A stretch of DNA of 64,000 nt, from the NCBI GenBank assembly GCA_963760125.1, contig CAVXBV010000008.1, forward strand, positions 186,001-250,000. The letters are read 5' to 3'. The translations under genes were made by a program, and so were the position numbers. This document shows positions 26,794 through 35,950 of the stretch, one piece after another. Under the pieces are notes generated by a model that saw only the letters and a list, made by a program, of their open reading frames with translations, was not told the DNA's origin and searched no databases. The DNA is from RYN-111 sp963760125 (GTDB lineage Bacteria; Actinomycetota; Actinomycetes; Mycobacteriales; SCTD01). The first letter of the stretch is position 1. Each line of letters starts with the position of its first letter.

Positions 26794-29070
26794 CTACAGC
26801 TTCTCGACCGGCGCGTACCGCAGGAGCAGCCACTTGGCTCCCGTGCCGGCGCCGAAGTCGACCTCGGCCTGCGCGGAGTCGCCGGCACCGCGCGTCGCGG
26901 TCACCAGCCCCAGCCCGAAGGCGTCGTGGTTGACGCGGTCCCCGACCTCGAGGTTCGGGATGGCCCGCAGGCCGGGAGCGCTGCGGGCTCGGGACGCCGA
27001 GCCACCGAACGTGCCGCCTGACTGCACCCGGTCCGCCGCCCGCGACAGCGCCGGCGTCGAGGCGACCGTCGCCGCCAGGCGGCGCCAGTCCAGCAGGTGC
27101 TCGGGGATCTCGTCGAGGAACCGCGACGGCGGGTTGTAGGACGTCTGGCCCCACGCGGAGCGCAGGTGGGCGCGGGAGAGGTACAGCTTCTCCCGCGCGC
27201 GGGTGATCCCGACGTACGCGAGCCGGCGCTCCTCCTGCAGCTCGACCGGGTCGCCCAGGGTGCGCAGGTGCGGGAAGACGCCGTCCTCGAGGCCGGTGAG
27301 GAACACCACGGGGTACTCCAACCCCTTCGCCGCGTGCAGCGTCATGAGCGTCACGACCCCGCCCGTGCCGTCGGCGTCGGGGATCTGGTCGGCGTCCGCG
27401 ACGAGCGACACCTGCTCCATGAACTCCATGACGCCGCCGTCGGGGACCCGCTCCTCGAACTCGCGCGCCACGCCGACGAGCTCGGACAGGTTCTCCAGGC
27501 GCGACTCGTCCTGCGGGTCGATCGACTCCGACAGCTCACGCAGGTAGCCGGTCTTGTCCAGCACCGCCTCCAGCACCTCGGCCGGTGGCATCCGGCCCTC
27601 CACCAGGGCTCGGAGCTCGTCCATCAGCTCGGCGAACTCCTTGACGGACTTCGCCGACCGGACCGCCATGCCGGGCACCTCGTCGCACCGCGACAGCGCC
27701 TGGGCGAAGGGGATCCGCTCGCGACTCGCGAACGCCTCCAGGCACGCCTCCGCCCGGTCCCCGATCCCGCGCCGGGGGGTGTTGAGGATGCGGCGCAGCG
27801 ACACCGTGTCGGCGGGGTTGGACAGCACCCGGAGGTAGGCGAGGGCGTCCCGGACCTCCTTGCGCTCGTAGAAGCGCACCCCGCCGACAACGCGGTAGGG
27901 CAGGCCGACCCGGATGAACACCTCCTCGAACACCCGCGACTGCGCGTTGGTCCGGTAGAACACGGCGACCTGCGACGGCTGGGCTCCGGCGTCGACGAGC
28001 TTGTCGACCTCCTCGGCGACGAACGCCGCCTCGTCGTGCTCGTTGTCCGCGACGTACCCCACGATGAGGTCGCCGTCGCCGGCATCGGTCCACAGCCGCT
28101 TGTCCTTGCGGCCTTCGTTGCGGCTGATGACCGTGTTGGCCGCCGTGAGGATCCGCTGCGTGGAGCGGTAGTTCTGCTCGAGCAGCACCACGCGGGCCTG
28201 GGGGTAGTCGACCTCGAAGTCCATGATGTTGCGGATGTCGGCGCCGCGGAAGGCGTAGATCGACTGGTCGGCGTCGCCGACGACGCACAGCTCGCTGCCC
28301 GGCAGGTCGCGGCTGGCGGCGGTGAGCTCGCGGACCAGCATGTACTGCGCGTGGTTGGTGTCCTGGTACTCGTCCACCAGCACGTGCCGGAAGCGCCGCC
28401 GGTAGTGCTCCGCCGTGTCGGGGAAGGCCTGCAGCAGGTGGACCGTCGTCATGATCAGGTCGTCGAAGTCCATCGCGTTGGCCTCGCGCAGCCGCTGCTG
28501 GTAGAGCGTGTAGACCTCCGCCCGCATCCGCTCGTGCTCGTTGGTGGCGCGCGACGCGGCCTCCTCGTGGTCGATGAGCTCGTTCTTCAGGTCACTGACC
28601 TGGTTGCTCATCGCGCGCGCCGGGAAGCGCTTCGGGTCGAGGTCGAGATCGCGGCAGACCAGCGTCATGAGCCGCTGGGCGTCGGCCTGGTCGTAGATGC
28701 TGAAGGACGTGGTGAAGCCGAGCTTCTTGGCCTCGGCGCGCAGGATCCGCACGCAGGCGCTGTGGAACGTGCTGACCCACATGACGCGCGCCCGACCGCC
28801 CACCAGGGCCGCCACGCGCTCCTTCATCTCGCCCGCGGCCTTGTTGGTGAAGGTGATCGCGAGGACCTCCCCGGGCTGCACCTCACGGGCCGCCAGCAGG
28901 TAGGCGATGCGCGTCGTGAGCACCTTGGTCTTGCCTGACCCGGCGCCCGCGACGATGAGCAGCGGACCGCCCTCGTGGATCACGGCCTCGCGCTGCTGGG
29001 GGTTCAGGCCCTCGAGCAGCCGGGCAGCCTGCGGGCTGAGCACCGGCGTCTCGAACGGGAGGGTCGACAT
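26794..29070 (-). CDS. pcrA: ATP-dependent 3'-5' DNA helicase PcrA/UvrD
   Basis: A superfamily 1A helicase acting in nucleotide excision repair, replication restart and clearing of RecA. 758 residues. Walker A AGAGSGKT is at 41-48, motif Ia is TFTNKAAGEMKERV, motif II is VLVDEYQDTN, motif III is GDADQSIYAFRGAD, motif IV is EQNYRS, and motif V/VI are TLMTLHAAKGLEYP and EERRLAYVGITRAR. The C-terminal tail NLEVGDRVNHDAFGLGLV is the Tudor-like RNA polymerase-binding region of PcrA. ATG 29070 has TACTCT 7 nt upstream, which suggests a leaderless or near-leaderless mRNA. Confidence 0.97.
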   Translation of the reverse strand: MSTLPFETPVLSPQAARLLEGLNPQQREAVIHEGGPLLIVAGAGSGKTKVLTTRIAYLLAAREVQPGEVLAITFTNKAAGEMKERVAALVGGRARVMWVSTFHSACVRILRAEAKKLGFTTSFSIYDQADAQRLMTLVCRDLDLDPKRFPARAMSNQVSDLKNELIDHEEAASRATNEHERMRAEVYTLYQQRLREANAMDFDDLIMTTVHLLQAFPDTAEHYRRRFRHVLVDEYQDTNHAQYMLVRELTAASRDLPGSELCVVGDADQSIYAFRGADIRNIMDFEVDYPQARVVLLEQNYRSTQRILTAANTVISRNEGRKDKRLWTDAGDGDLIVGYVADNEHDEAAFVAEEVDKLVDAGAQPSQVAVFYRTNAQSRVFEEVFIRVGLPYRVVGGVRFYERKEVRDALAYLRVLSNPADTVSLRRILNTPRRGIGDRAEACLEAFASRERIPFAQALSRCDEVPGMAVRSAKSVKEFAELMDELRALVEGRMPPAEVLEAVLDKTGYLRELSESIDPQDESRLENLSELVGVAREFEERVPDGGVMEFMEQVSLVADADQIPDADGTGGVVTLMTLHAAKGLEYPVVFLTGLEDGVFPHLRTLGDPVELQEERRLAYVGITRAREKLYLSRAHLRSAWGQTSYNPPSRFLDEIPEHLLDWRRLAATVASTPALSRAADRVQSGGTFGGSASRARSAPGLRAIPNLEVGDRVNHDAFGLGLVTATRGAGDSAQAEVDFGAGTGAKWLLLRYAPVEKL

Positions 29071-29077
29071 CGGCTCC

Positions 29078-29083
29078 AGAGTA
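29078..29083 (-). promoter_or_regulatory. -10 element TACTCT of pcrA
   Basis: Minus-strand TACTCT ends 7 nt before ATG 29070; the spacer contains GGAG, so a very short leader is also possible. Confidence 0.4.
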
Positions 29084-29110
29084 CTTTCGCCGTACGACGG
29101 GACCGGACGC

Positions 29111-30025
29111 TCAGTCGCGGGGCGGCTGCTCCGCGAGGAAGCGCTCGAGCTCGGCCCCGAGCTCGTCCGCCGTCGGCAGGTCGGCCTCGGTGATGCCCTC
29201 GTCGAGCAGCGACTGGCCCCGGCCGCGCAGGAACGCGTCGTACTGCGCTTCGAGCTGCTGCACGATCTCGGCCACCTCGGGGGCGTTCGCAACCTGCTCG
29301 TCGAGCGCAAGCCGCGTGGCCTCGGCCGCCTCGTCCAGAGCGTCGACCGGCAGGTTCAGCGACCCGCAGCGGATCACCTCGCGGACCAGCTGGGCAGCCG
29401 CCGCCGGGTAGGCGGTCTGCGCGACGTAGTGCGGGACGTGGACCGCAAAGCCCATCGCCTCCAGACCGGCCTCACCGAGCCGCAGCTCGAGCAGGTGCCC
29501 GGCGCTCGAGGGGACCTGGACGGTCTCCACCCACGACTCGTACCCGGCGACGAGCTCCCGCGGCGTGCCGTGCGCGATGACCCCGACCGGGCGGGTGTGC
29601 GGCAACCCCATCGGGATGGCGTTCAGGCCGATGCTGCGCGTGACCCCGAGCACGCGGCACAGCTGCTCCACGGCGGCTGTGAACCGCTCCCACTGCACGT
29701 CGGGCTCCGGCCCGGCGAGCACGAGGAAGGCGGTGCCGTCCAGGTCGTGCACCAGGTGGATCGCGAGCTCGGGGGTGTCGTAGGACTCCCAGTGGTCCTT
29801 CGCGAACACCATCACCGGTCGCCGCGCGCGGTAGTCGAACAGCTGGTCGTGGTCGAAGCGCACGAGCACCGTGTGCTCGAGCGTCTCGAGCAGGTGGTCC
29901 ACCGCCAGCTTGCGCGCGCCCCCGGCGTCGATGAACCCCTCCAGGGCCTGCACCAGGACCACCCCGGTCAGGTCAGGGCGGTCGGGGGTCAGGTCGTAGA
30001 GGTCGGTGGGGTCGAGCTTGCGCAT
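29111..30025 (-). CDS. PAC2-family protein (proteasome-assembly-chaperone-like)
   Basis: A 304-residue cytoplasmic protein of the PAC2 superfamily. Typical elements are VVLVQALEGFIDAGGARKLAVDHLLETL near the N-terminus, the DYRARRPVMVF segment, and GLPHTRPVGVIAHGT in the middle; a C-terminal helical extension includes EIVQQLEAQYDAF. Eukaryotic PAC2 aids proteasome assembly, and actinobacteria have proteasomes, but the bacterial role is unproven. ATG 30025 fits an AAGGA 8 nt upstream better than ATG 30034. It precedes pcrA on the same strand with 40 bp between. Confidence 0.8.
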   Translation of the reverse strand: MRKLDPTDLYDLTPDRPDLTGVVLVQALEGFIDAGGARKLAVDHLLETLEHTVLVRFDHDQLFDYRARRPVMVFAKDHWESYDTPELAIHLVHDLDGTAFLVLAGPEPDVQWERFTAAVEQLCRVLGVTRSIGLNAIPMGLPHTRPVGVIAHGTPRELVAGYESWVETVQVPSSAGHLLELRLGEAGLEAMGFAVHVPHYVAQTAYPAAAAQLVREVIRCGSLNLPVDALDEAAEATRLALDEQVANAPEVAEIVQQLEAQYDAFLRGRGQSLLDEGITEADLPTADELGAELERFLAEQPPRD

Positions 30026-30134
30026 GAGGTCCATCCTTGCGTACGTCGCACGCCCCCGCGCCGGGACGCCGGCGACGCGCCCGCGTGCAGGACGGCACGG
30101 GAACAACACCGGCGCCCCCGGTGTCGGTTCCGGT

Positions 30135-30871
30135 ATGACGACTGACCCCGCTGCTGAGAAGACCGTCGAACGCGCCTTGGTGGTCGTGGCCCACCCGGAC
30201 GACGTCGACTTCGGCGCCGCGCGGGACGGTCGCGACCTGGACCGAGGCGGGCATCGAGGTGACCTACCTGCTGTGCACCGACGGGGACGCCGGTGGCTTC
30301 GACGCCGCCGTGCCCCGCGGGGACATCGCGCGGGATCCGGCAGGACGAGCAGCGCGCCGCGGCCAAGGCGGTGGGGGTGGAGGACGTGCGCTTCCTCGGC
30401 TACCCGGACGGCCAGCTCGTCCCGAGCTGGGACCTGCGACGCGACATCAGCCGGGTCATCCGGCAGGTGCGGCCGCAGCGGCTGATGATGCAGAGCCCGG
30501 AGATCAACTGGGAGCGCATCGCCGCGTCCCACCCGGACCACCGGGCCAGCGGCGAGGCGACCCTGTGCGCGGTCTACCCGGACGCCCGCAACCCGTTCAC
30601 GCACACCTCGCTGCTGCAGGACGAGGGCCTGGACGCCTGGAGCGTCCACGACGTCTGGGTGATGGCTGCCGGGCAGGGCGCGAACCGCTGGGTGGACGTC
30701 ACGGACACGTTCGCCCGCAAGGTCGAGGCCCTGCGCGCGCACGAGAGCCAGACCGCGCACATGCCCGACCTCGAGGGGATGCTCCGGGGCTGGCTCGGCG
30801 CCAACGCGGTCGCCGGCGGGCTCGCCGAGGGCCGGCTCGCCGAGTCCTTCCGGGTGATCAGCGTCCCCTAG
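30135..30871 (+). pseudogene. PIG-L-family deacetylase broken by two apparent +1 frameshifts
   Basis: Zn-dependent LmbE/PIG-L deacetylases remove acetyl groups from GlcNAc-type substrates. The protein reads in three frames: MTTDPAAEKTVERALVVVAHPDDVDFGAA from ATG 30135; after skipping one base near 30222, GTVATWTEAGIEVTYLLCTDG; after skipping another near 30334, IRQDEQRAAAKAVGVEDVRF and on to TAG 30871. Metal ligands are present: His and two Asp in AHPDD, and His in SHPDH. Reassembled length is about 245 residues, as expected. Both lesions lie in a CGCGCGGGA context, so sequencing or assembly error is as likely as real inactivation. Confidence 0.8.
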
Positions 30872-30882
30872 CGTCTCGCGGG

Positions 30883-31218
30883 CTACCTCTCGTGGACGCC
30901 CTGCCGGCCGCCGATCGCGAGGCCGGGAGCGAGGAGCAGGAGCGCGCCGGGCACGGACCAGCAGAGCAGCACCGCCGGCAGGTAGAGCACCGCGCTCAGG
31001 TCGGCGCGATGGACCGCGTACATCACCAGCAGTCCCACGGCGGGTCCGGCCGCCGCGACGACCCCGGAGCGAACGGCGGCATAGCCGCGGCGTTCGGCGA
31101 GCTCGACGGCCGCGACGAACGGCGCCACGGTGAGCGCGACGCCGACCAGGCACAGCAGAACCACGAACACCGTCAACGACAGCAACCCCAGCAGTAACCC
31201 CAGCAGCAAGCCGACCAT
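30883..31218 (-). CDS. small membrane protein of unknown function
   Basis: A 111-residue hydrophobic protein with about three membrane segments (residues 3-40, 48-65 and 72-100) and a basic C-terminus. The N-terminus is a Gly-Leu repeat (GLLLGLLLGLL) encoded by near-tandem DNA. No family recognised. ATG 31218 has TAGGGT 6 nt upstream, a leaderless layout, which supports it being real. It converges with the PIG-L gene (11-bp gap) and diverges from the Asp-box secreted protein. Confidence 0.6.
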   Translation of the reverse strand: MVGLLLGLLLGLLSLTVFVVLLCLVGVALTVAPFVAAVELAERRGYAAVRSGVVAAAGPAVGLLVMYAVHRADLSAVLYLPAVLLCWSVPGALLLLAPGLAIGGRQGVHER

Positions 31219-31224
31219 GCGCCG

Positions 31225-31230
31225 ACCCTA
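31225..31230 (-). promoter_or_regulatory. -10 element TAGGGT of the small membrane protein gene
   Basis: Minus-strand TAGGGT ends 6 nt before ATG 31218. Confidence 0.4.
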
Positions 31231-31336
31231 CGACGCAGATCACGTCGTGATGCCGCAGGTGGCCAGCAGGAGTCGGCCGGTCGATGTCGAACACTGTCTT
31301 ACCGGGCCGCCCAGCCCCCCTGATCCAGGAGCGTCC

Positions 31337-32704
31337 GTGCCCCAGCTCGCCCCCCGTCTGCTGCTCGCTGCCGCGCTCTCGACCGGCTTGGCCGTCGCCG
31401 TCGCCGCCGGAGCCCCCTCCGGCGCCGCCACGGTCGGCGCCGCGACGTACGCGAACCACCCCGCCCCGACGAAACTGGGCGCCGATGCCGGCGAGCCCTC
31501 GATCGGCGTCAACTGGAAGTCCGGCGCGACCTTCCTGCAGGCCGGCCTGAACACCGTCAAGGCGGAGTTCGACGCCGCGGGCCAGGTGACCTGGAGCGAC
31601 GCGAGCGGGACGACGACCTCCCTGATCTCCCTCGACCCGGTCGCGGTGAGCGACAACCGCACCGGCCGCTGGTTCGTCTCGCAGCTCGCGGTCGTCGGCA
31701 GCCTCATGGAGTACAGCGACGACAACGGCAAGACGTGGAGCCCCAGCCAGGGGTCGGGCGCGCCCGCCGGCGCGGACCACCAGACGCTCGGCGTCGGGCC
31801 GTACCCCAAGGAAGGGCTCGCCCAGCCGCTCACGGCCTACCCGAACGCCGTCTACTACTGCTCGCAGGAGATCGGTACGGCACTCTGCGCCCGTTCCGAC
31901 AACGGCGGCCAGACCTTCGGGGGCGGCATCCCGACGTACTCCCTGGCCGACTGCAACGGGCTGCACGGGCACGTGCGCGTCGCGCTGGACGGCACCGTCT
32001 ACCTGCCGAACAAGAACTGCAACAGCCAGGCCGCGCTGGTGGTCTCCGAGGACGCCGGCACCACCTGGTCCGTGCGCCGCATCCCGGGCTCGAGCAACGG
32101 CAGCAGCGACCCGTCGGTGGCGAGCGGCCGGGACGGCACGACGTACGCCGCCTACACCGCCAAGAACGGCACGGTCAGCGCCGTCGCGACGACCGACCGC
32201 GGCCGGACGTTCAGCAAGCCCGTGGACCTCGGCGCGCAGGTCGGCGTCGTCAACGCGGCCTTCCCGGCGACGATCGCCGGCGACGGCACCCGCGCGGCCG
32301 TGGCCTTCCTCGGTACGAAGACCGAGGGCAACGCCCAGAACCAGTACTTCGGGCAGAACTCCGAGCACACGGCCTACGAAGCGGCGACCTGGCACCTGTA
32401 CGTCGCCACGACGCTGGACCGCGGCCAGACCTGGAAGACGGTCGACCTCACGCCGAAGGACCCGGTCCAGCGAGGCCGGATCTGCCAGGGCGGGACGGGC
32501 TGCTCCGGCGGTGACCGCAACCTGCTCGACTTCATGGACATCCAGGTCGACGCGACCGGCCGGGTCCTCGTCGGCTGGCCGGACGGCTGCACCGGCGCCT
32601 GCGTCACCTCGAACCTCGTCGCCACCAACACCCACACCTCGCTCGGCACGATCAGTCGGCAGAGCTCGGGACCGCTGCTGTTCGCGACGCCGCAGAAGCC
32701 CTAG
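31337..32704 (+). CDS. secreted Asp-box (BNR/sialidase-fold) beta-propeller protein
   Basis: A 455-residue exported protein. Signal peptide to about residue 28 (AVAAGAPSGAA). Five Asp-box-like motifs are spaced along it: SDDNGKTW, SDNGGQTF, SEDAGTTW, TDRGRTF and LDRGQTW, which define a sialidase-like six-bladed propeller. The Arg triad of true sialidases is not evident, so catalysis is uncertain. It shares a core pattern with the protein at 39514-41145 (YPNAVYYC, HGHxRVAxDG, VTPKDPVQRG, RNLLDF), so the two are paralogues. GTG 31337 follows CCAGGAG. There is no LPxTG tail, unlike the paralogue. Confidence 0.72.
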   Translation: MPQLAPRLLLAAALSTGLAVAVAAGAPSGAATVGAATYANHPAPTKLGADAGEPSIGVNWKSGATFLQAGLNTVKAEFDAAGQVTWSDASGTTTSLISLDPVAVSDNRTGRWFVSQLAVVGSLMEYSDDNGKTWSPSQGSGAPAGADHQTLGVGPYPKEGLAQPLTAYPNAVYYCSQEIGTALCARSDNGGQTFGGGIPTYSLADCNGLHGHVRVALDGTVYLPNKNCNSQAALVVSEDAGTTWSVRRIPGSSNGSSDPSVASGRDGTTYAAYTAKNGTVSAVATTDRGRTFSKPVDLGAQVGVVNAAFPATIAGDGTRAAVAFLGTKTEGNAQNQYFGQNSEHTAYEAATWHLYVATTLDRGQTWKTVDLTPKDPVQRGRICQGGTGCSGGDRNLLDFMDIQVDATGRVLVGWPDGCTGACVTSNLVATNTHTSLGTISRQSSGPLLFATPQKP

Positions 32705-32709
32705 CCCGG

Positions 32710-33336
32710 GTGGCCCGACCGGCAGCGGGCGGTGGACGGTGGGTGCACGTCCCCCCGTCCCGGTTGCCGCGCTGGCTGGACGGGTTCGCCGAGCGCCACG
32801 AGGGCTCCGTGCTGACGCCAGGGCCGGACGTCGTCGTCCTGACCGGCGGCGACGGGGCACAGGCCCACGTCGAGGTCCCCTTCGGACCCCTGACCGGCGA
32901 CCTCGTGGAGCACGTCCTGCGTGTGCGCCGCATCGGGGTGCTGCTGGCCCGCAAGGGCGGACACGCTGCGGGCGTGTTCGTGGGAGACGTCCTCGAGGGC
33001 TCCAAGGTGGGGTCCCGCCACGTCCAGGGGCGCACCGCGGCGGGTGGGTGGTCGCAGCAGCGGTTCGCGCGCCGCCGCGAGGGTCAGGCGGCCGTCGCGT
33101 CGGAGGCTGCCGCGGACGTGGCCGTCCGCATCCTGCTCGATCAGCGGCTCGACGCGGTGGTCACCGGAGGCGAGCGGGCGGCTGTCGCCGGCGTGTTGGC
33201 CGACCGGCGGCTCGCTCCCCTGCTGCCCCTGGTCCAGCCGCGGCTGCTGGACGTCCCGGACCCGCGTTTGAAGGTCCTGCAGGCGGTGCCGTTCCGCGAC
33301 GTCTGGATCCGCGTCGTCGACCCCTCCGGGGCTTAG
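32710..33336 (+). CDS. acVLRF1-type peptidyl-tRNA hydrolase/release factor
   Basis: A 208-residue protein of the Vms1-like release factor 1 clade (acVLRF1 group), which acts in ribosome rescue by hydrolysing peptidyl-tRNA on stalled large subunits. The key motif GRTAAGGWSQQRFARRR near residues 108-124 contains the catalytic Gln in the GxxxxGGxSQxRF context. The preceding VGVLLARKGGHAAGVF-type strand is conserved. GTG 32710 is 5 bp after the stop of the upstream gene. Its stop overlaps that of the convergent Ddl-like gene in TTAG. Confidence 0.82.
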   Translation: MARPAAGGGRWVHVPPSRLPRWLDGFAERHEGSVLTPGPDVVVLTGGDGAQAHVEVPFGPLTGDLVEHVLRVRRIGVLLARKGGHAAGVFVGDVLEGSKVGSRHVQGRTAAGGWSQQRFARRREGQAAVASEAAADVAVRILLDQRLDAVVTGGERAAVAGVLADRRLAPLLPLVQPRLLDVPDPRLKVLQAVPFRDVWIRVVDPSGA

Positions 33337-34433
33337 CCGCGGCCGATCTGGCCGAGCTTGCCGGCCATCCCGCCGGCCGCCCGCAGCGCGGCACCGGGCT
33401 CGAAGGGGGCCGGGGTGGCCGTTTTGTACGCCGCCTTCGCCTCCTCCACCGCCCCCAGCAGCAACGAAGCAGGCGCGACCGACGGCGGCCAGAGGTAGAG
33501 CGACATCGAGCCGGGGATCGTGTTGACCTCGTTGACGTGGAGGACGTCGTCGATGAGCAGGAAGTCGAGCCGACCGAGCCCCGTGAGCCCGCAGACGTCG
33601 ACGACCGCCGCCGCCAGGCGCTCGGCCTCCTTGGTCACCTCGTCCGGCACCTGCGCCGGCAGCTCACGAGGAGCAGCGACCAGGCCGTCGGTCTGGAGGT
33701 ACTTCTGCCCGTAGGAGTAGATGCCCTCCGCGACGCTAGGCGCCAGCGGCTTCTCCAGCAGCGACAGCTGCAGGGAGGGGTGGGTGGCGTAGGCCAGGTT
33801 GAGGTCCATCGCGCCCTTGCTGAACGGCTCGAGGACCGCACCCTGTCGCAGGTGCACCGAGCTCTTCGCGAGGGCCTGCGCGGTGGCGAGGTCCTCCACC
33901 ACCTCGATCCCGATCGAGGAGCCGCCGAAGCGCGGCTTGACGATGAACGGCCCCTCGAACGGCACCTCACCACCGAGCGCGACCCGCGGGAGCGTCGGGA
34001 TGCCGTTCGCCTGCAGCACAGCGCCGAACGCGAGCTTGTCCATGCCCAGCGACGCGATCGGCGCTGGCCCGCCCGAGAGCGGGATCCCGAGCTGGTCGAA
34101 GACCCCGTTGAGGCCACCGTTCTCGCCCGCCCCACCGTGGCAGCAGTTCAGCGCAGCGTCGATGTCCAGGGCCTTGCCGCCGCCGAGGCCCTTCTTCGGG
34201 GTCTGGAAGCCGGTGCCGAGCAGCGCCTGCAACGCGATCGCCCCCTTCGGCGCGCCCTCCAGGAAGTCCTTGGCCTCAGCGGCTGGCGGGCACTGCACCC
34301 AGTCGCCGGTGCGGGTCCAGTACAGCGGGAGCACGTCGTGGCCAGCGTCGCGCAGCACCCGCTCCGCCAGCAGACCGGTGAGGATCGAGATGTCGTGCTC
34401 GGGCGAAGGGCCCCCGAAGACGATGGCCAGCAC
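33333..34433 (-). CDS. D-alanine-D-alanine ligase-like ATP-grasp protein (intact metal site)
   Basis: A 366-residue ATP-grasp ligase. The N-terminal substrate loop VFGGPSPEHDIS, the CCHGGAGENGGLNGVF loop (GEN in place of the usual GED), ATP-binding FIVKPRFGGSSIGIEV and the metal-binding VNEVNTIPGSMS are all seen. The Glu and Asn of NExN are both present. It would join two amino acids through an acyl phosphate. It is the last gene of a four-gene unit with a second Ddl-like protein, so a specialised dipeptide rather than routine D-Ala-D-Ala may be made. GTG 34433 begins 20 bp after the MurF-like stop. Confidence 0.82.
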   Translation of the reverse strand: MLAIVFGGPSPEHDISILTGLLAERVLRDAGHDVLPLYWTRTGDWVQCPPAAEAKDFLEGAPKGAIALQALLGTGFQTPKKGLGGGKALDIDAALNCCHGGAGENGGLNGVFDQLGIPLSGGPAPIASLGMDKLAFGAVLQANGIPTLPRVALGGEVPFEGPFIVKPRFGGSSIGIEVVEDLATAQALAKSSVHLRQGAVLEPFSKGAMDLNLAYATHPSLQLSLLEKPLAPSVAEGIYSYGQKYLQTDGLVAAPRELPAQVPDEVTKEAERLAAAVVDVCGLTGLGRLDFLLIDDVLHVNEVNTIPGSMSLYLWPPSVAPASLLLGAVEEAKAAYKTATPAPFEPGAALRAAGGMAGKLGQIGRG

Positions 34434-34453
34434 AGGGGGCTCCTACGGCTCGG

Positions 34454-35950
34454 TTACGGGTAGTGGTCGGGCAGGTCGTTCTCGAACAGTACGACGTCGC
34501 CCGCCCTCGACGTCTGCTCGACCAGCGCGACGGCGGCCTGGCGCGTCGGGACCATGATCACGTCCGTCTGGCCGCCTGTGCCCCCCGTGCGCAGCGCTGA
34601 ACCGTTGGTGCGCCCGATCACCACCAGGGTGGCAGCACCGGCGTCGCGGACGAGCGCCCCGAGCTCGGTGTTGCGCTGCTTCTGGACGCTGCCGAGCTCG
34701 ACCATGCCGGGGGTGACGACGTGGACCCTGCCGCCCGAGCGGGCCGCCAGCGAGGTCGCGCGCGCCACGGCCGTGGCCGCACCCGCCGGGTTGGAGTTGT
34801 AGGTGTCGTCGAGGATCCAGGAGCCGCCGTCCTGGGCCAGGGGCTCGAGGCGGTGGGCCACGGTCGGCAGGTGCGACAGCCGGGGCCGCAGCAGCGCGGG
34901 GTCGTCACCGAGCGCCATCGCGGCGCCCACCGCGCACGCGACGCCCGCTGGGTGGACGGAGTCCGGCAGGTCGGCGGCGCCGAGGTCCTGGCCGGCCACA
35001 TACAGCCGGCCGTCGACGATCGCGACGTCCGCGGTCGGGTCGGTCACGGAGCAGCGGAGGACGCGCTTGCCCTGCTGGGTCAGCGTGTCCGCGAGGCCGG
35101 CGAGCAGGTCGTCATCGGCGTTCAGCACGACGGTCCCGGCCTTGGCCGTGATCTCGGCCTTCGCCGCCAGGACGCCCTCCCGGGTCTTCATCCGCTGCAG
35201 GTGCACCTCGCCGATCGCCGTGAGCACGGCGACGTCGGGCGGGAAGACCTCGCACAGGCCGGCGATCTCGCCCTTGCCGTAGGTGCCCATCTCGGCGACG
35301 AACACCTCGGTGCCGGCGACCAGCCCCTCGTTCACGGCCCGCGAGAGCCCCATCGCGTTGTTGAACGACGCAGGGCTCGCCAGCACGGTGTGGGTGTGGG
35401 ACAGCAGGTGGGCGAGGTAGTTCTTCGTCGTCGTCTTGCCGTACGACCCGGTGATGGCCACGACCGTGGGGCGGACCTTCGCGACCTTGGCGCGCGCCTG
35501 CTCCAGGAACGTCCGGGAAAGGCGCTTCTCCAGCGGGCTGACGAGCACGAGCGCGAGGTCGATGAGGCTGGTGAGGAACAGGGACGTGCACGCCGCGAGA
35601 GCCGGCGACCAGACCGCGACGAGCAGCACCAGGGCCGCGAGGACGATCGACAATCGCCGCACGCGAGGCGTCCAGGCCAGCTTCGACGTGCGTCCGCGGT
35701 ACGGCAGGCCCACGGGAGTGGCTTGCGCCAGGGCAGCGCTGGCGACGTACCACCAGGGGCTGGCGAAGACGCCCAGCGCGAACAGGGCCACGACCGGCAC
35801 CAGCAGCGCCAGGGACACCCGCGAGCGGGAGAGCCACAATTGGTCGGTCCAGGTCACTGAGCCCGGCAGGTAGTGCTCGCGCTGCGCCACCCGCAGCCAG
35901 CGAGGGGCGCCGGCCGCCGTGGCGACCAGGCAGAGCAGGGTGATGATCAC
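34454..35950 (-). CDS. membrane-anchored MurF-like ligase
   Basis: A 498-residue protein. Residues 1-140 hold four or five hydrophobic segments (about 1-18, 46-66, 68-82 and 100-138), absent from cytoplasmic MurF. The rest is a Mur ligase: P-loop ITGSYGKTTTKN near 167, NNAMGLSRAVNEGL, VAEMGTYGKGEIAGLC, TAIGEVHLQRMKT and the C-domain DDTYNSNPAGAATAV...VTPGMVELG, all of MurF character. It would add a peptide to a carboxylate, perhaps on a membrane-held acceptor. It overlaps the hydrolase gene by 4 bp (GTGA) and precedes the intact Ddl-like gene. Confidence 0.8.
   Translation of the reverse strand: MIITLLCLVATAAGAPRWLRVAQREHYLPGSVTWTDQLWLSRSRVSLALLVPVVALFALGVFASPWWYVASAALAQATPVGLPYRGRTSKLAWTPRVRRLSIVLAALVLLVAVWSPALAACTSLFLTSLIDLALVLVSPLEKRLSRTFLEQARAKVAKVRPTVVAITGSYGKTTTKNYLAHLLSHTHTVLASPASFNNAMGLSRAVNEGLVAGTEVFVAEMGTYGKGEIAGLCEVFPPDVAVLTAIGEVHLQRMKTREGVLAAKAEITAKAGTVVLNADDDLLAGLADTLTQQGKRVLRCSVTDPTADVAIVDGRLYVAGQDLGAADLPDSVHPAGVACAVGAAMALGDDPALLRPRLSHLPTVAHRLEPLAQDGGSWILDDTYNSNPAGAATAVARATSLAARSGGRVHVVTPGMVELGSVQKQRNTELGALVRDAGAATLVVIGRTNGSALRTGGTGGQTDVIMVPTRQAAVALVEQTSRAGDVVLFENDLPDHYP

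Noticed and set aside
30216..30337. Programmed ribosomal frameshifting in the PIG-L gene
   Set aside because: Two separate shifts would be needed in 110 bp, with no slippery heptamer or pseudoknot visible; base errors or mutation are simpler.
29111..32860. A 1249-codon minus-strand open frame
   Set aside because: Only the final 304 codons (from 30025) show a conserved fold (PAC2). The rest is Arg/Ala/Gly-rich sequence antisense to the PIG-L and Asp-box genes, a GC-skew artefact.
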